Part shown: one piece after another, positions 36,101-47,452 of the stretch
Position numbering within the stretch: position 1 is the stretch's first letter
Layout: each line of letters starts with the position of its first letter
Source: Tetraselmis striata
Taxonomy: Eukaryota > Chlorophyta > Chlorodendrophyceae > Chlorodendrales > Chlorodendraceae
Reading direction: 5' to 3'
Assembly: GCA_006384855.1 (NCBI GenBank)
Contig: VCJN01002819.1
Span: forward strand, 124,001 to 188,000
DNA: 64,000 nucleotides
Notes under the pieces: model-generated
What the model saw: the letters and a program-made list of their open reading frames with translations, nothing else
What the model was told of the DNA's origin: nothing
Database searches by the model: none
Position numbers and translations under genes: made by a program

Positions 36101-36323
36101 GTGTGCGCAGGGCGCGCAGGCAGCGGCGGAGGCGGCAGACGCGTCCGCCATCGCGGCCGCCCTGGAGGCGCGCCACCCGGGCTTGTGGTCCTGGTCCACC
36201 AAGGGCGACGGCGCGGAGGTCATCCTCGAGGTGCTGACCGAACAGCGGCGGCAGCTGGCCGCGCTGGCCGGCGTTGCCGCGGACCGCCTCGCGCGCGTCA
36301 AGGCGGTGGCGGCGCTCTGCTGA
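25725..36323 (+). CDS. NAA25: NatB N-terminal acetyltransferase auxiliary subunit NAA25 (Mdm20-like)
   Basis: NAA25 anchors the catalytic NAA20 at the ribosome; NatB acetylates nascent proteins starting Met-Asp, Met-Glu, Met-Asn or Met-Gln. Eighteen exons fit with every phase agreeing: 25725-25787, 25905-26030, 26364-26587, 26697-26835, 27126-27335, 27459-27626, 28230-28466, 28823-29087, 29284-29489, 30241-30378, 30523-30603, 31018-31159, 31412-31610, 32158-32242, 32747-32884, 33165-33488, 34786-34938 and 36111-36323. They encode 1,036 residues (human 972). Marks shared with the family are the start KVRPIYDALDARNWK, TPR-like helices (VLKAVALQRLGRTQEA), HLVRGPHLAAVEL, DVKNIQHSSITGHLLLPHR and AAPWESMRFNEDL. 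Introns contain microsatellites, poly-G/C tracts and a dispersed repeat. The last exon lies in a tandem duplication with a second copy at 40301. Confidence 0.92.
27977..28070. repeat. (TG)47 microsatellite in NAA25 intron 6
   Basis: 94 bases of uninterrupted TG; alternating purine-pyrimidine DNA of this kind can form Z-DNA and varies in length. Confidence 0.98.
28715..28750. repeat. Poly-G tract of 36 bases in NAA25 intron 7
   Basis: One of the longest of about thirty pure C or G homopolymer tracts in the window, almost all in introns; able to form G-quadruplexes. Confidence 0.95.
30066..30099. repeat. (CA)17 microsatellite in NAA25 intron 9
   Basis: 34 bases of uninterrupted CA. Confidence 0.95.
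33826..34010. repeat. Dispersed repeat in NAA25 intron 16
   Basis: Shares about 170 bases with 55371-55540 at roughly 70% by eye: GGCAGCAATC, GAAGCCCTGGG, GCAAGACTAA, TCACCGTCTAAA and AAATACCCGGCACTGACCAC. The 1.3 kb intron is the longest in the gene, so a transposon insertion is likely; the family is unknown. Confidence 0.65.
34160..34560 (-). other. Coding-like frame inside NAA25 intron 16
   Basis: A - strand frame of 104 residues contains EEVGDDETVYLNTELCKTC and a basic patch KKRSSRKPCRK. It has no known family and sits next to a dispersed repeat, so it is probably part of an inserted element rather than a host gene. Confidence 0.25.
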
Positions 36324-36471
36324 ATGCGGCGCTGGCTACCTCCCGGCGGCCTCCGTGCGCTCGGCGACAATAGTATACAATGGCGCTGCATTACCAGCAG
36401 CGGCTGCCCGGCGGTAGAATGTCGGCTTCACGTGCGCCCGCCCGTCCTGCTCCGGGAATGATGCGGTGCGA

Positions 36472-36476
36472 TGTAA
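36472..36476 (+). promoter_or_regulatory. TGTAA polyadenylation signal of NAA25
   Basis: TGTAA 149 bases past the NAA25 stop codon; the second duplication unit keeps the motif at the matching place. Confidence 0.45.
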
Positions 36477-36644
36477 AGTGGCCAATTGTGCCGTGATTAT
36501 TACCCACAGAATAACATGAAGCGTTTCTTTGTTTTGTGACTGCGGCCGCACAATCTCTCATCCGGACGAGTCGCGTTCGAACGCGGGGCATTATTTGCTG
36601 CTCAACAATTCGCCATGCATCCTCCGTGGCCTCGCTCATCTGTA

Positions 36645-39580
36645 ATACACTTCTCCATAAAAGTCCCAGGTCCCTTTTCGCTGAATATGAGTTTACAATG
36701 TATAGACGGGCGGCTGAATATAGGGTTTATGACCTGAATGCCGAATGGCGGCAGAAAATGATGACGGGAAAGTACCGAACAGCAATTTGGATGCATGTGC
36801 TGCCGGTGTTCATCTCATCCACCACATACATGTATGCATGGACGCGTCACGTGTCGTGCCACGCGCCATTGCCACATGGGCGACAGGCACGACTGCCAGA
36901 CTGCTGCTCATCTGTGTTCAGACTGTATCATAGGGTCGAATCAAACCCTATGACCCTAGCAACTCTCGTCCCACACGAGGGGTCCAGTCGCAACATTAGG
37001 CGGTTCAAGTGTCCCCTCAACAAAGGTTGGTGTCCCACATGTGCCGCAGCGCATACATATCGCATTGCACGGTGAAATGGCCATGAATGGGTGGGGAAAC
37101 ATGTCAGCAAAGAGGCCAGGGCGATAGCGGGCGGGGTGGGGCCACATTGGGGCAGGCGCCTGTGCACGATGTGGCGGGATACCCTCGCCAATATGCAGCA
37201 GTGCTGCCTTGTTCACGTGCCTTCCTTAGCATTGCAACCTTCCATTTCGCAGTGGTTTTGCTGCAGTAATTGCGATGTGAGGAAACGTCAGAAAAGACTA
37301 TTAATGAATATACTAGTCGTAAAATCCGATGCGCGAGCATGCAGGGCCACAATCCCCCAGTAGCACCGCGGTCGTTTAGGTACTTGTCGCGATTTTAGAA
37401 ATGATAGGTCGAAACTTGACGTCATCTGATGACATTGTGTGGCAGTCACGACGTAAATTGAATAATAACTTTTCGCCAAGTAGATATGAAACCTCGATGC
37501 CCGAAGGCGTGACAGTGTGCTGCTGGGTGTAGTACTTGTGCACAGACCACTACACTCATACTTGACACATGCCCCCCTTACTGAGCGATGCCCACGGTCG
37601 CCATGCCGGATCCTCCTATTTCCATCACAGCATTACTTCCACACGAATTGACGCATCAAAGTAATGCACGCAATCATCACGCCCTCGTGCCACTGCTACT
37701 ACTTGGCTCGTGGCGATGGCGCGTTACGGGCACGTGGCTGCATTTATGCTATATTATTGTAGCGCGAGACAAAACATCAAACGATTGCGCATGTTCGTGT
37801 TTTGCCACAATTTTACAGCGTTTTTCTCTTTCCACATTATATTATTCTGCCGTTCTCTTCTGCGCTGTTCTTCCTATTCTTTCTTATGCTCCATCGTAAT
37901 ACACGGTTCCTACGTATTTCCTACACGGTCCAGTATATATTCTGGTCGAAGCAGTGCCTATATATGCGTTGTATAATATACGGTTTAAGTAGTTCATAAG
38001 TCCTATACGGACCACCAAACGCGTCGTCAAAGTAGCGCGCAATCGTTGCCAAGAGTAACGTTACCTTATCTCATCCTTGTGCATCGGTCCGCATTCCTGT
38101 ATATCGCTATATAATTTCACACGGCCCACGTGAACTTAATAAATGGGCAATACGCATTCAAATGCACTGAGTGCTATATTCCGAAATCGATTCGCAATGC
38201 AACATATTTAAGATTTTGTTTGCCTGCTGTCAGTACCCTTTCAACATATAACTCGTCTCAACGCATAATTTCTGTTTCTATTCTATTTTTAATTGCCAAA
38301 CTTGCATCATTTAATCATGTACTGCTCTTCAGCTTGAAAATAGCGCTAAAGCTTCGACATGCGGCAATAAGGAGACCGCGAGCACCCACGCACCCTCTCC
38401 CGCTAGCGCATACAGCGATAACGACGCTTTGCCCATCATGTGATGATGTTGTCCAAGATGGCTTTGCCCCCAAGTCAGCGAAATCGATAGTTATGACCCA
38501 CACTCTGATTTCAATGCCCTACACGGATGACGGATAGTTGCCATATACCAAGATATTAGTGGGGTATGAGTACGTGGGCGCAGTACTCATATATACCAAG
38601 CACGTCGCCATTGATATGCTAACTACTAACCGTCAGTGTAGGGCACTGAAACTAGGTCGTTCAGGATATGTAAGGAGCCCTATATATCGACTCAACTGGC
38701 TTTGGAGCAAAATCCTGGCAATTTTTTGCTGTATGATTGTTGCATGCGCACGCATGAGAGGCTTATCGCGCCCCCCTTGCCGAAGGGCGAAGCTTGTATA
38801 CAGTCATACATGGCTACGTGCTCATAGCACGTTATGGTGGCCCAAGTGGCACAGGAATGACGTGCACTGCAATGCTCTGCCTATTGTGGTTGACACAATG
38901 CTGTGAAATGGAGCGTCAAGCGTGGCGCGCTTGTGTGCAGCGCTCGAGGGGGCCATGCACCAAGTACGAGTGGCTCGTGTGCAAGTACACCCAATGAACT
39001 CACTGTCCCATCCCCGGGGCGCTACGCTATCACCTCGCGCTACGGGACCCTTGCAATAAAAACCCTAAAATGTTGTGAACATGCTTTCACATTTTGAAGC
39101 AATCCCGGAGCCGCTATGAATATTTATCGGCTGAATTTTTTAGCGATTCATCGCTCAACGAGGCGATTGACACTGCATTGGCGATGGTACCAACACACAC
39201 GGAGCAGTGGCTCGCGTTCACTACATGGCCCCACCCCACCCAACACCACCCTACCCCCTTTGCTCACTTGCTTCCTCACCCAGTCATGGCCATGCCGCGA
39301 TGCAATGCTCTATACCTGCGCGGTGGCATGTCTGGGGCCCCAACCCCTGTGTCAAGGGAGTATACTTGAATAAACGCTCAATGTGGCGCAAAGACCACTC
39401 GCCTGGGACGGTTGTTAGGGTACTAGGGTTACTTAAACCCTACCATGATGCGGCTTAAACCATAAATGTGTATTATCCCAGGGTTTCAGGGCACCATAGC
39501 TTCACCCGCCCTGCTATTCGTAAACCCGGATGGACTCAGCGGAAAAGGGGCCTGGGGCTTTTATGTGGAGAGGTGTAGTA
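36645..39580. mobile_element. Element with long terminal inverted repeats, copy in unit 1
   Basis: The left 560 bases (36645-37203) recur in reverse complement at the right (39166-39580), with matching blocks: TACACTTCTCCATAAAAG with CTTTTATGTGGAGAGGTGTA, then ATGGCCATGAATGGGTGGGG with CCTCACCCAGTCATGGCCAT, and GGGTGGGGCCAC with ATGGCCCCACCCC. Arm identity is moderate, so the element is not brand new. The 2 kb between the arms is AT-richer and holds no frame resembling a transposase. This is the build of a non-autonomous foldback-type DNA transposon; the family is unknown and exact ends and target-site duplications were not resolved. Confidence 0.7.
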
Positions 39581-40300
39581 CTGTGAGGGTCAGCCACATC
39601 GCATGCTGGGCGCCTCCCATCTCACACGCATCATATGTCACACGCCGCCGTGACTCACCGAGTTTGGGTGCGGGCATAATGTTACAGCTCGTCCGTTGCG
39701 TATCAAGTGCTAGTGATACATCGCATGCCGAGCGCAGTGACGTCACCCGTCTGCTCGCGACGCATCGGTGCCGACGGATGCATATCGATCGCCCAGTGTG
39801 GATGAATCAAACCCGGCGGCGCACTGTTGCTTGACCAACCCTAACTAGGACCCGCTACCCCAATCATGTGGTTCCCTGTCGAGCGGTTATAAGGCCATCT
39901 CACCTAGCATATTTGTTGTCGTAGGTGCCCCCCCTCCCCCATTTTTCTCTCCCGGTGCGCCACAGCCCCGCGAAAGAGAGGTCGTCTACATCAGGGGCGC
40001 GCAGCGCGCCGCGCATCTTGTTGTTTGCGCGGCACTGCACTATGTACCAATGTCTTATTATTCTGGACCCATCTTTGACACCCCCCCCCCCCCCCTTGTT
40101 TTGCGGACAAACGAGACGTCTATACCAACAAATCAAGTTGTGATGGCCTGGGCTGTCCTTGGCGCATGCCTGCTTCAATCTTCCATCATGCACTCCAGCC
40201 GCTCCGCACTTTGCCAGGCGCCAGCTAGCACTGATAGAAGCCGACCTGGGTTACGGCGCTGCATGAGCTGACGCCACCCGCTTCCCGGGTGTGTGCGCAG

Positions 40301-40513
40301 GGCGCGCAGGCAGCGGCGGAGGCGGCAGACGCGTCCGCCATCGCGGCCGCCCTGGAGGCGCGCCACCCGGGCCTGTGGTCCTGGTCCACCAAGGGCGACG
40401 GCGCGGAGGTCATCCTCGAGGTGCTGACCGAACAGCGGCGGCAGCTGGCCGCGCTGGCCGGCGTTGCCGCGGACCGCCTCGCGCGCGTCAAGGCGGTGGC
40501 GGCGCTCTGTTGA
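40301..40513 (+). CDS. Duplicate last exon of NAA25
   Basis: It keeps the splice acceptor (GTGTGCGCAG before GGCGCGCAGG), the whole 70-codon frame and the stop. By eye only two bases differ from 36111-36323 (CTG for TTG, TGT for TGC) and both are silent. It encodes the C-terminal stretch from GAQAAAEAADASAIAAALEA to VKAVAALC. It could act as an alternative terminal exon of NAA25, or simply be a recent passive copy; expression is not visible from sequence. Confidence 0.85.
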   Translation, partial: GAQAAAEAADASAIAAALEARHPGLWSWSTKGDGAEVILEVLTEQRRQLAALAGVAADRLARVKAVAALC

Positions 40514-40823
40514 ATGCGGCGCTGGCTACCTCCCGGCGGCCTCCGTGCGCTCGGCGACAATATTATACAATGGCGCTGCATTACCAACAGCGGCTGCCCG
40601 CCGGTAGAATGCCGGCTTCACGTGCGTCCGCCCGTCCTGCTCCGGGAATGATGCGGTGCGGTGTAAGGAGGCCAATTGTGCCGTGATTATTACCCAGCGT
40701 TTCTTTGTTTTGTGACTGCGGCCGCACAATCTCTCATCCGGACGAGCCGCGTTCGAATGCTGCGGGGCATTATTTGCTGCTCAACAATTCGCTATACATC
40801 CTCCGTGGCCTCGCTCATCTGTA

Positions 40824-43800
40824 ATACACTTCTCCATAAAAGTCCCAGGTCCCTTTTCGCTGAATATGAGTTTACTTACACTAGACGGGCAGTTGAATAT
40901 AGGGTTTATGGCCTGAATGCTGAATGGCGGCGGAACATGACAATGGGAAAGTACCGAACAGCAATTTGGATGCATGTGCTCCCGGTGTTAATCTCACCCA
41001 CCACATACATGTATGCATGGACGCGTCACGTGTCGTGCCACGCGCCATTGCCACATGGGCGACAGGCACGACTACCAGACTGCTGCTCATCTGTGTTCAG
41101 ACTGTATCATAGGGTCGAATCAAACCCTATGACCCTAGCAACTCTCGTCCCACACGAGGGGTGTCTGCCTGTTACATGGCTCATGATGAGATAACCCGAC
41201 CCCTCTCGTACAGTCATCATGAGACCCCAGGACATCAGGGCCACCGACTACCATGCCCCATCCCCGACACCTGGCAGATGCTGTCCCCATCCCCGTCCTG
41301 TGCTATCATGTGATTGGCGTGAATGACAACTCATATGAGCTGCTTGTGGGCGCGGGAAGGAGGTTGCGCTATTCGGGAGGGCCACCCAATCGCAACATTA
41401 GGCGGTTCGAGTGTCCCCTCAACAAAGGTTGGTGTCCCACATGTGCCGCAGCGCATACATATCGCATTGGACGGTGAAATGGCCCTGAATGGGTGGGGAA
41501 ACATGTCAGCAAAGAGGCCAGGGCGATAGCGGGCGGGGTGGGGCCACATTGGGGCAGGCGCCTGTGCACGATGTGGCGGGATACCATCGCCAATATGAAG
41601 CAGTGCTGCCTTGTTCACGTGCCTTCCTTAGCATTGCAACCTTCCATTTCGCAGTGGTTTTGCTGCAGTAATTGCGATGTGAGGAAACGTCAGAAAAGAC
41701 TATTAATGAATATACTAGTCGTAAAATCCGATGCGCAAGCATGCAGGGCCACAATCCCCCAGTAGCACCGCGGTCGTTTAGGTACTTGTCGCGATTTTAG
41801 AAATGATAGGTCGAAACTTGACGTCATCTGATGACATTGTGTGGCAGTCACGACGTAAATTGAATAATAACTTTTCGCCAAGTAGATATGAAACCTCGAT
41901 GCCCGAAGGCGTGACAGTGTGCTGTTGGGTGTAGTACTTGTGCACAGACCACTACACTCATACCTGACACATGCCCCCCTTACTGAGCGATGCCCACGGT
42001 CGCCATGCCCGATCCTCCTATTTCCATTACAGCATTACTTCCACAAGAATTGACGCATCGAAGTAATGCACGCAATCATCATGCCCTCGTGCCACTGCTA
42101 CTACTTGGCTCGTGGCGATGGCGCGTTATGGGCACGTGGCTGCATTTATGCTATATTATTGTAGCGCGAGACAAAACATCAAACGATTGTGCATGTTCGT
42201 GTTTTGCCACAATTTTACAGCGTTTTTCTCTTTCCACATTATATTATTCTGCTGTTCTCTTCTGGGCTGTTCTTCCTATTCTTTCTTATGCTCCATCGTA
42301 GTACACGGTTCCTACGTATTTCCTACACGGTCCAGTATATATTCTGGTCGAAGCAGTGCCTATATATGCGTTGTATAATATACGGTCTAAGTAGTTAATA
42401 AGTCCTATACGGACCACCAAACGCGTCGTCAAAGTAGCGCGCAATCGTTGCCAAGAGTAACGTTACCTTATCTCATCCTTGTGCATCGGTCCGCATTCCT
42501 GTATATCGCTATATAATTTCACACGGCCCACGTGAACTTAATAAATGGGCAATACACATTCAAATGCACTGAGTGCTGTATATATTCCGAAATCGATTCG
42601 CAATGCAACATATTTAAGATTTTGTTTGCCTGCTGTCAGTACCCTTTCAACATATAACTCGTCTCAACGCATAGTTTCTGTTTCTATTCTATTTTTAATT
42701 GCCAAACTTGCATCATTTAATCATGTACTGCTCTTCAGCTTGAAAATAGCGCTAAAGCTTCGACATGCGGCAATAAGGAGACCGCGAGCACCCACGCACC
42801 CTCTCCCGCTAGCGCATACAGCGATAACGACGCTTTGCCCATCATGTGATGATTTTGTCCATTATGGCTTTGCCCCCAAGTCAGCGAAATCAATAGTTAT
42901 AACCCACACTCTGATTTCAATGCCCTACACGGATGGCGGATAGTTGCCATATACCAAGATATTAGTGGGGTATGAGTACGGGGGCGCAGTACTCATACGT
43001 ACCAAGCACGTCGCCATTGATATGCTAACTATTAACCGTCAGTGTAGGGCACTGAAACTAGGTCGTTCAGGATATGTATGAAGCCCTATATATCGACTCA
43101 ACTGGTTTTGGAGCAAAATCCTGGCAATTTTTTGCTGTATGATTGTTGCATGCGCACGCATGAGAGGCTTATCGCGCCCCCCTTGCCGAAGGGCGAAGCT
43201 TGTATACAGTAATACATGGTTACGTGCTCATAGCACGTTATGGTGGCCCAAGTGGCACGGGAATGACGTGCACTGAAATGCTCCGCCTATTGTGGTTGAC
43301 ACAATGCTGTGAAATGGAGCGTCAAGCGTGGCGCGCTTGTGTGCAGCGCTCAAGGGGGGGCATGCACCAAGTACGAGTGGCTCGTGTGAAAGTACACCCG
43401 ATGAACACACTGTCCCACCCCCCGGGCGCTACGCTATCACCTCGCGCTACGGGACCCCTGCAGTAAAAACCTTCAAATGTTGTGAACATGGTTTCAGATT
43501 TTGGAGCCATCCCTGAGCCGCTAGTAATACTTATCGGCATGGATTGTTATCGATTCATCGCTCAACGGGGCGATTGACACTGCATTGGCGGTGGTACCAA
43601 CACACACGGAGCAGTGGCTCGCGTTCACTACATGGCCCCACCCCACCCAACACCACCCTACCCCCTTTGCTCACATGCTTCCTCACCCAGTCATGGCCAT
43701 GCCGCGATGCAATGCTCTATACCTGCGCGGTGGCATGTCTGGGGCCCCAACCCCTGTGTCAAGGGAGTATACTTGAAACGCCCAATGTGGCGCAAAGACC

Positions 43801-43997
43801 ACTCGCCTGGGACGGTTGTTAGGGTACTAGGGTTACTTAGGGTACTAGGGTTAACCCTACCATGATGCGGCCTAAACCATAAATGTGTATTATCCCAGGG
43901 TTTCAGGGCACCATAGCTTCACCCGCCCTGCTATTCGTAAACCCGGATGGACTCAGCGGAAAAGGGGCCTGGGACTTTTATGTGGAGAGGTGTAGTA
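40824..43997. mobile_element. Element with long terminal inverted repeats, copy in unit 2
   Basis: Same structure as the copy at 36.6-39.6 kb and clearly duplicated with it, since the flanking NAA25 exon is shared. The left arm (40824-41605) holds the extra 230 bases, the right arm is about 43572-43997. No protein is encoded that I recognise. Confidence 0.7.
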
Positions 43998-44134
43998 CTG
44001 TGAGGGTCAGCCACATCGCATGCTGGGCGCCTCCCATCTCACACGCATCATAAATGTCACACGCCGCCATGACTCACCGAGTTTGGGTGCGGGCATAATG
44101 TTACAGCTCGTCCGTTGCGTATCAAGTGCTAGTG

Positions 44135-44374
44135 GGAGCTCTCGTCACTGCCGCCGCTTACATCCTGCGCCGCTGTTCGTGCGACATCTTTTGCTAACTG
44201 CGCGCTGATGCGGGGATCGCTACACTCAGCCGGGATCCGCTTGCATCAGGCGCGACACTGCCGGCAGCCCATAGGAGAGCCGCACATGGATGTCCCGCAT
44301 CCCGCCTCCATGTCAGGAGGGGGGGAGGTCAGCCGCGCCGGAGCGGGCGCAGACAGATGATGGATTCCGCGCGG
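44135..44374. other. Spacer after the tandem duplication
   Basis: Short GC-rich stretch between the end of the second duplication unit and the stop codon of the next - strand gene; nothing recognised. Confidence 0.4.
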
Positions 44375-47346
44375 TCACGACAGCGCCGGGCGGTCGTCCG
44401 CGCCGCCGGCGGCAGCGGGCGGCTGCTTGCGGCCCAGCCAGTCCAGGAGGGCCTCGCGCGGGAGGAAGGATGCGCCGCTGCCGCCCGGGTCCGCCGCCAC
44501 CTGCAGCTTGATGCTGGCGAACAACTGCGCGTGGAGGGACGGGAAGGGAGGGGGGGGGCAATGAGGACTCGCGCAGCTCGGCGTGGGCAGCAAGCGGGAG
44601 CGGGAAGATTTCTCCGGGACGGCAGCTCTCAACCGAGACGGATCCGAGGCACAACATGTGGCCAGGTGCAGTAGGTTCAAGCCCCCCATCCCCCACCAAG
44701 CCCCCAAAAGACCCCACGCCCAAGGCACGGCGTTCCTGAAACTACGCCGATATCGGGCTTCCCTCGTACTCGCCGCCAAGCGCTTTTAGTACTTTGTGCA
44801 GTACACCACTGTGTCCAGTTTGAGCGAAAAAAAAACAGAAAATCCGCCACGGTAGCACCAGGTGTAGCGACTAGATCCTCTCCTGGAAGCACCTCTTTGG
44901 CACCGCCGAATTAGTGGGGGACACATTTGTGTCTTAGTGGAAGATCATCGGCACGCCGGGAACCCCCTCCCCTTTTGTTGGAGTACTAATACCAAACAAA
45001 TAGTATGTTGCGCAGTGCATCTTGGGATGAAAACCGGAGGCCCGTCGAAAACCGGACGAAAGATCTCAAAACGGCATCCCCGAAGAACTTATCGGCTCTA
45101 ACGACCCATATTCGAAAAGCCGCTAGATCGGCTACACTCGCAGATTCGTCGCTAATTATACAGCAAAACCCCATCTCCGAAAAGCCGCTAGATCGTGTTC
45201 TATTTCAATCGTGTCATCGATTCGACCCCCAAAGGCCCGATTAGCGCAAATCTCGGACAAAACACCGAGTTTTCCCGGTGTTTTCCACCGGGAAAAATCT
45301 AGACGTCCCGGATATTGATTGGCATGGAGGGCATTTCAGCCCATCCGGTACTGGTAGCGGTCTACCGTGCCGCTTTTTTGATTTTCGATGTAATTCGATG
45401 TGCTGTACAGGGTAGTGCTTACGGTGGTCGTATACGAACACGACGCGCGCGGTATCGGCCGGTCCGGAACGCCGCGAGGGACGGGAATCGGCCATCCATG
45501 TCCGGTGCCCCCACGGTCAAGCCGAGGGCGCCGCGATGGTTGGCGCGGATAACAAAAGTAGCAGAGGAACGAGGAGCCAAACGAACAATCAAGCCGGACA
45601 AAGGCCAGACAACTCGGCCAAACCCGGCGACGTCGGCGACAACGACAACACGGGCGCCAAGTTAAATTGGGGGGAGAAAGGCGGGAGCAGCTTCCCGAGG
45701 TACAGCCGATCCCACCCACCGGCGGCGGCGTGGATTGGCGAGAAAATGCAACTGCGTTGTTGGAAAAAGAGCCGGTTGCCCCGGGGGGGGGGGGGGGGGG
45801 GGGGGGGGGGTTCGGAGGGCGCCCCATGTTTGTTACGACAGCCATGTCACGTTGGCTCCACTGAAGATACGGCGTCGCGCCAAAAGTGTTGGAGGAGATC
45901 AGAGAGGGATCAGAGAGAGATCAGCTCCTCATCCATCAGTTGCGCCCCTTGTCTAACACTCGAGTGGATCGCCCAGCTCACTCCGCTCTCCCGACTAGAC
46001 CGGCATTGCCTGACCCCGAAAGGGAAAGAGAAGATCACTTCCCAACCCCGTGGCAGGTAGGCTGCCGATCACGTGCCCGGCAGCCCGGCATCTTGGCACA
46101 TAACAAAGCACAAGATGGCAGGGGAAGGTGTGCCCGGGTTGGGTAGTGGGCGCGGTCAGTAGGAGGGAGGGGGGCGGCCGTCGGCGGGGGTTGTCCCGGG
46201 GGAGGGGGGGGGGGGGGGGGGGGGGACCTGGCGGATGGTGCTCTCCAGGTGCTCCGCCTCGGGCGTCGCGGCGCCGCCCCGTCCAGCGCGGCTGCGGACC
46301 AGCACACCACCGCACACCTAGCGGCGGAGGCGCAGGTGGGTTTAGGGTTTCAAGGCTTTTAGGGCTTTAGATTTAGCTGTAGTAGTTTTCGGATGTTAGG
46401 ATGTGTGGCGGTGCACTGCTTGCCCTAATAAACATCCTGAACCCTGAACTCAAAACCCTAAACATTGGACCTGGGAGAGCGGATAACGGGGGGGGGGACA
46501 ATCGATCAAGTTGCCCATGTTGAAAAGTCATGTCACGAGTCGTCACACAAAAGGTAGCCCTCCATTTCTCTGGATGGCGCACGTAGTAGTTTGCCCGCAG
46601 CCCTCACTACAGCAGAGCCGTCCCCAGCATGCGCACTTCCTCTGTGTCACAATGACTCCCGCAAGAACCCCGCCAGTCACCCACCCGCCCCGCCCGCCCG
46701 CCCCGGCGCGCCCCTCCCCTCCCCTCCCCTCCCGTCTCCTCCCCTCTTCTTCCGTCCGCCCCGCACCTGCAGCTCGCCCGCCCGCCACTGCACCTGCAGC
46801 GAGTGGAGCATCCCCAGCACGGCGGCGCGCGCCTGCGGTTGAGAGGTTCCGTGCCAGGGCAGAGTCAGTCGCCGCGCGGGTCACGCCGGCGCGCCGCTCT
46901 TGGACAACCCCGCGGCGCTGCGGCTGAGGGGACCACAGCAGGGCTGGGGGCGGGCAAGGGAGGGGCAGGGGGTGGGGGGGGGGGGGGACCCAGCTCGCTG
47001 GCGGCATAGCGGGCGGAGTCCGGGATAGCTGCCCATTGTGGACATCCGTGCAACACAGGTGTGCACCTCTAGAACCCCTAGAATCCCCGCCCGAGCGACG
47101 CCGTGTACTCCCGCAGCGGCACCGGTCGCGCGTACATATTGCGGTGTCTGCGGCGCCTGGTATCCTCGCGAGCGCGGCGCCGTGCGGTGCGCGCCAGCGA
47201 GGCATCGGGCGCACCTCCGCGGTGGACAGCCTGCTGACGTCCAGCGTGATGTCCCCCGCCGCCAGGCCCTCCAGCTGCGGGCTCGACTTGCCCGACATGT
47301 CGATGGCGCTGCGCAGCGCGCCGCCGTCGCCGCCGCCCTCCACCAC
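44375..47346 (-). CDS. Unassigned multi-exon gene, 5' end not found
   Basis: Four exons have clean GT-AG borders and open frames: 47346-47215 (44 codons, SAIDMSGKSSPQLEG and GDITLDVSRLSTAE), 46832-46767 (ARAAVLGMLHSLQVQWRAGE), 46317-46228 (EAEHLESTIRQ) and the last, 44524-44375 (LFASIKLQVAADPGG, FLPREALLDWLGRKQ, stop). The last three join in phase 0; one or more small exons near 46990-47150 probably link the first to the second. The sequence looks helical and soluble. I do not recognise the family. The final intron of about 1.7 kb is unusually long and holds decayed-looking DNA (44525-46227). Confidence 0.5.
45270..45296. repeat. Perfect 11-bp inverted repeat (hairpin)
   Basis: TTTTCCCGGTG and its exact complement CACCGGGAAAA with a TTTTC loop, lying in the long last intron of the unassigned - strand gene. 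A second, overlapping pairing (AACACCG with CGGTGTT) is possible, as in a switch between two hairpins or in the tip of a small transposon. Confidence 0.8.
46341..46350. repeat. Telomere-like TTTAGGGTTT patch
   Basis: Plant-type telomere motif followed by degenerate copies (CTTTTAGGGCTTTAG) to about 46371. Reverse-strand copies (CCCTAAAC) occur near 46454-46464. Confidence 0.5.
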
Positions 47347-47432
47347 CTGCGCGCGGTACAGCACAAGGGGAGGCCGCAGGGGGGGGGCAGTGAGCGCGCG
47401 GCCTGCAAGAGTTCGGGTTTTGAGTTGCGGCG

Positions 47433-47452
47433 TTTAGGGTTTTAGGGTTTAG
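47433..47452. repeat. Interstitial telomere-like repeat
   Basis: TTTAGGGTTTTAGGGTTTAG, nearly three units of the plant/algal telomere repeat, inside a genic region; further TTTTAGGGCTTT copies follow near 47510. Confidence 0.6.

Larger units (their letters stand above)
35538..39727. repeat. Tandem duplication, first unit
   Basis: About 4.19 kb from GCCGAGTGCAGTGACG to just before the next GCCGAGCGCAGTGACG. It holds the 3' part of NAA25 intron 17, exon 18, its poly(A) region and a full long-inverted-repeat element. It matches 39728-44134 closely, with scattered substitutions and small indels. Confidence 0.9.
39728..44134. repeat. Tandem duplication, second unit
   Basis: About 4.41 kb, matching 35538-39715 and ending with the same GTATCAAGTGCTAGTG. 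It is longer mainly because about 230 bases near 41158-41390 have no counterpart in unit 1. Confidence 0.9.
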
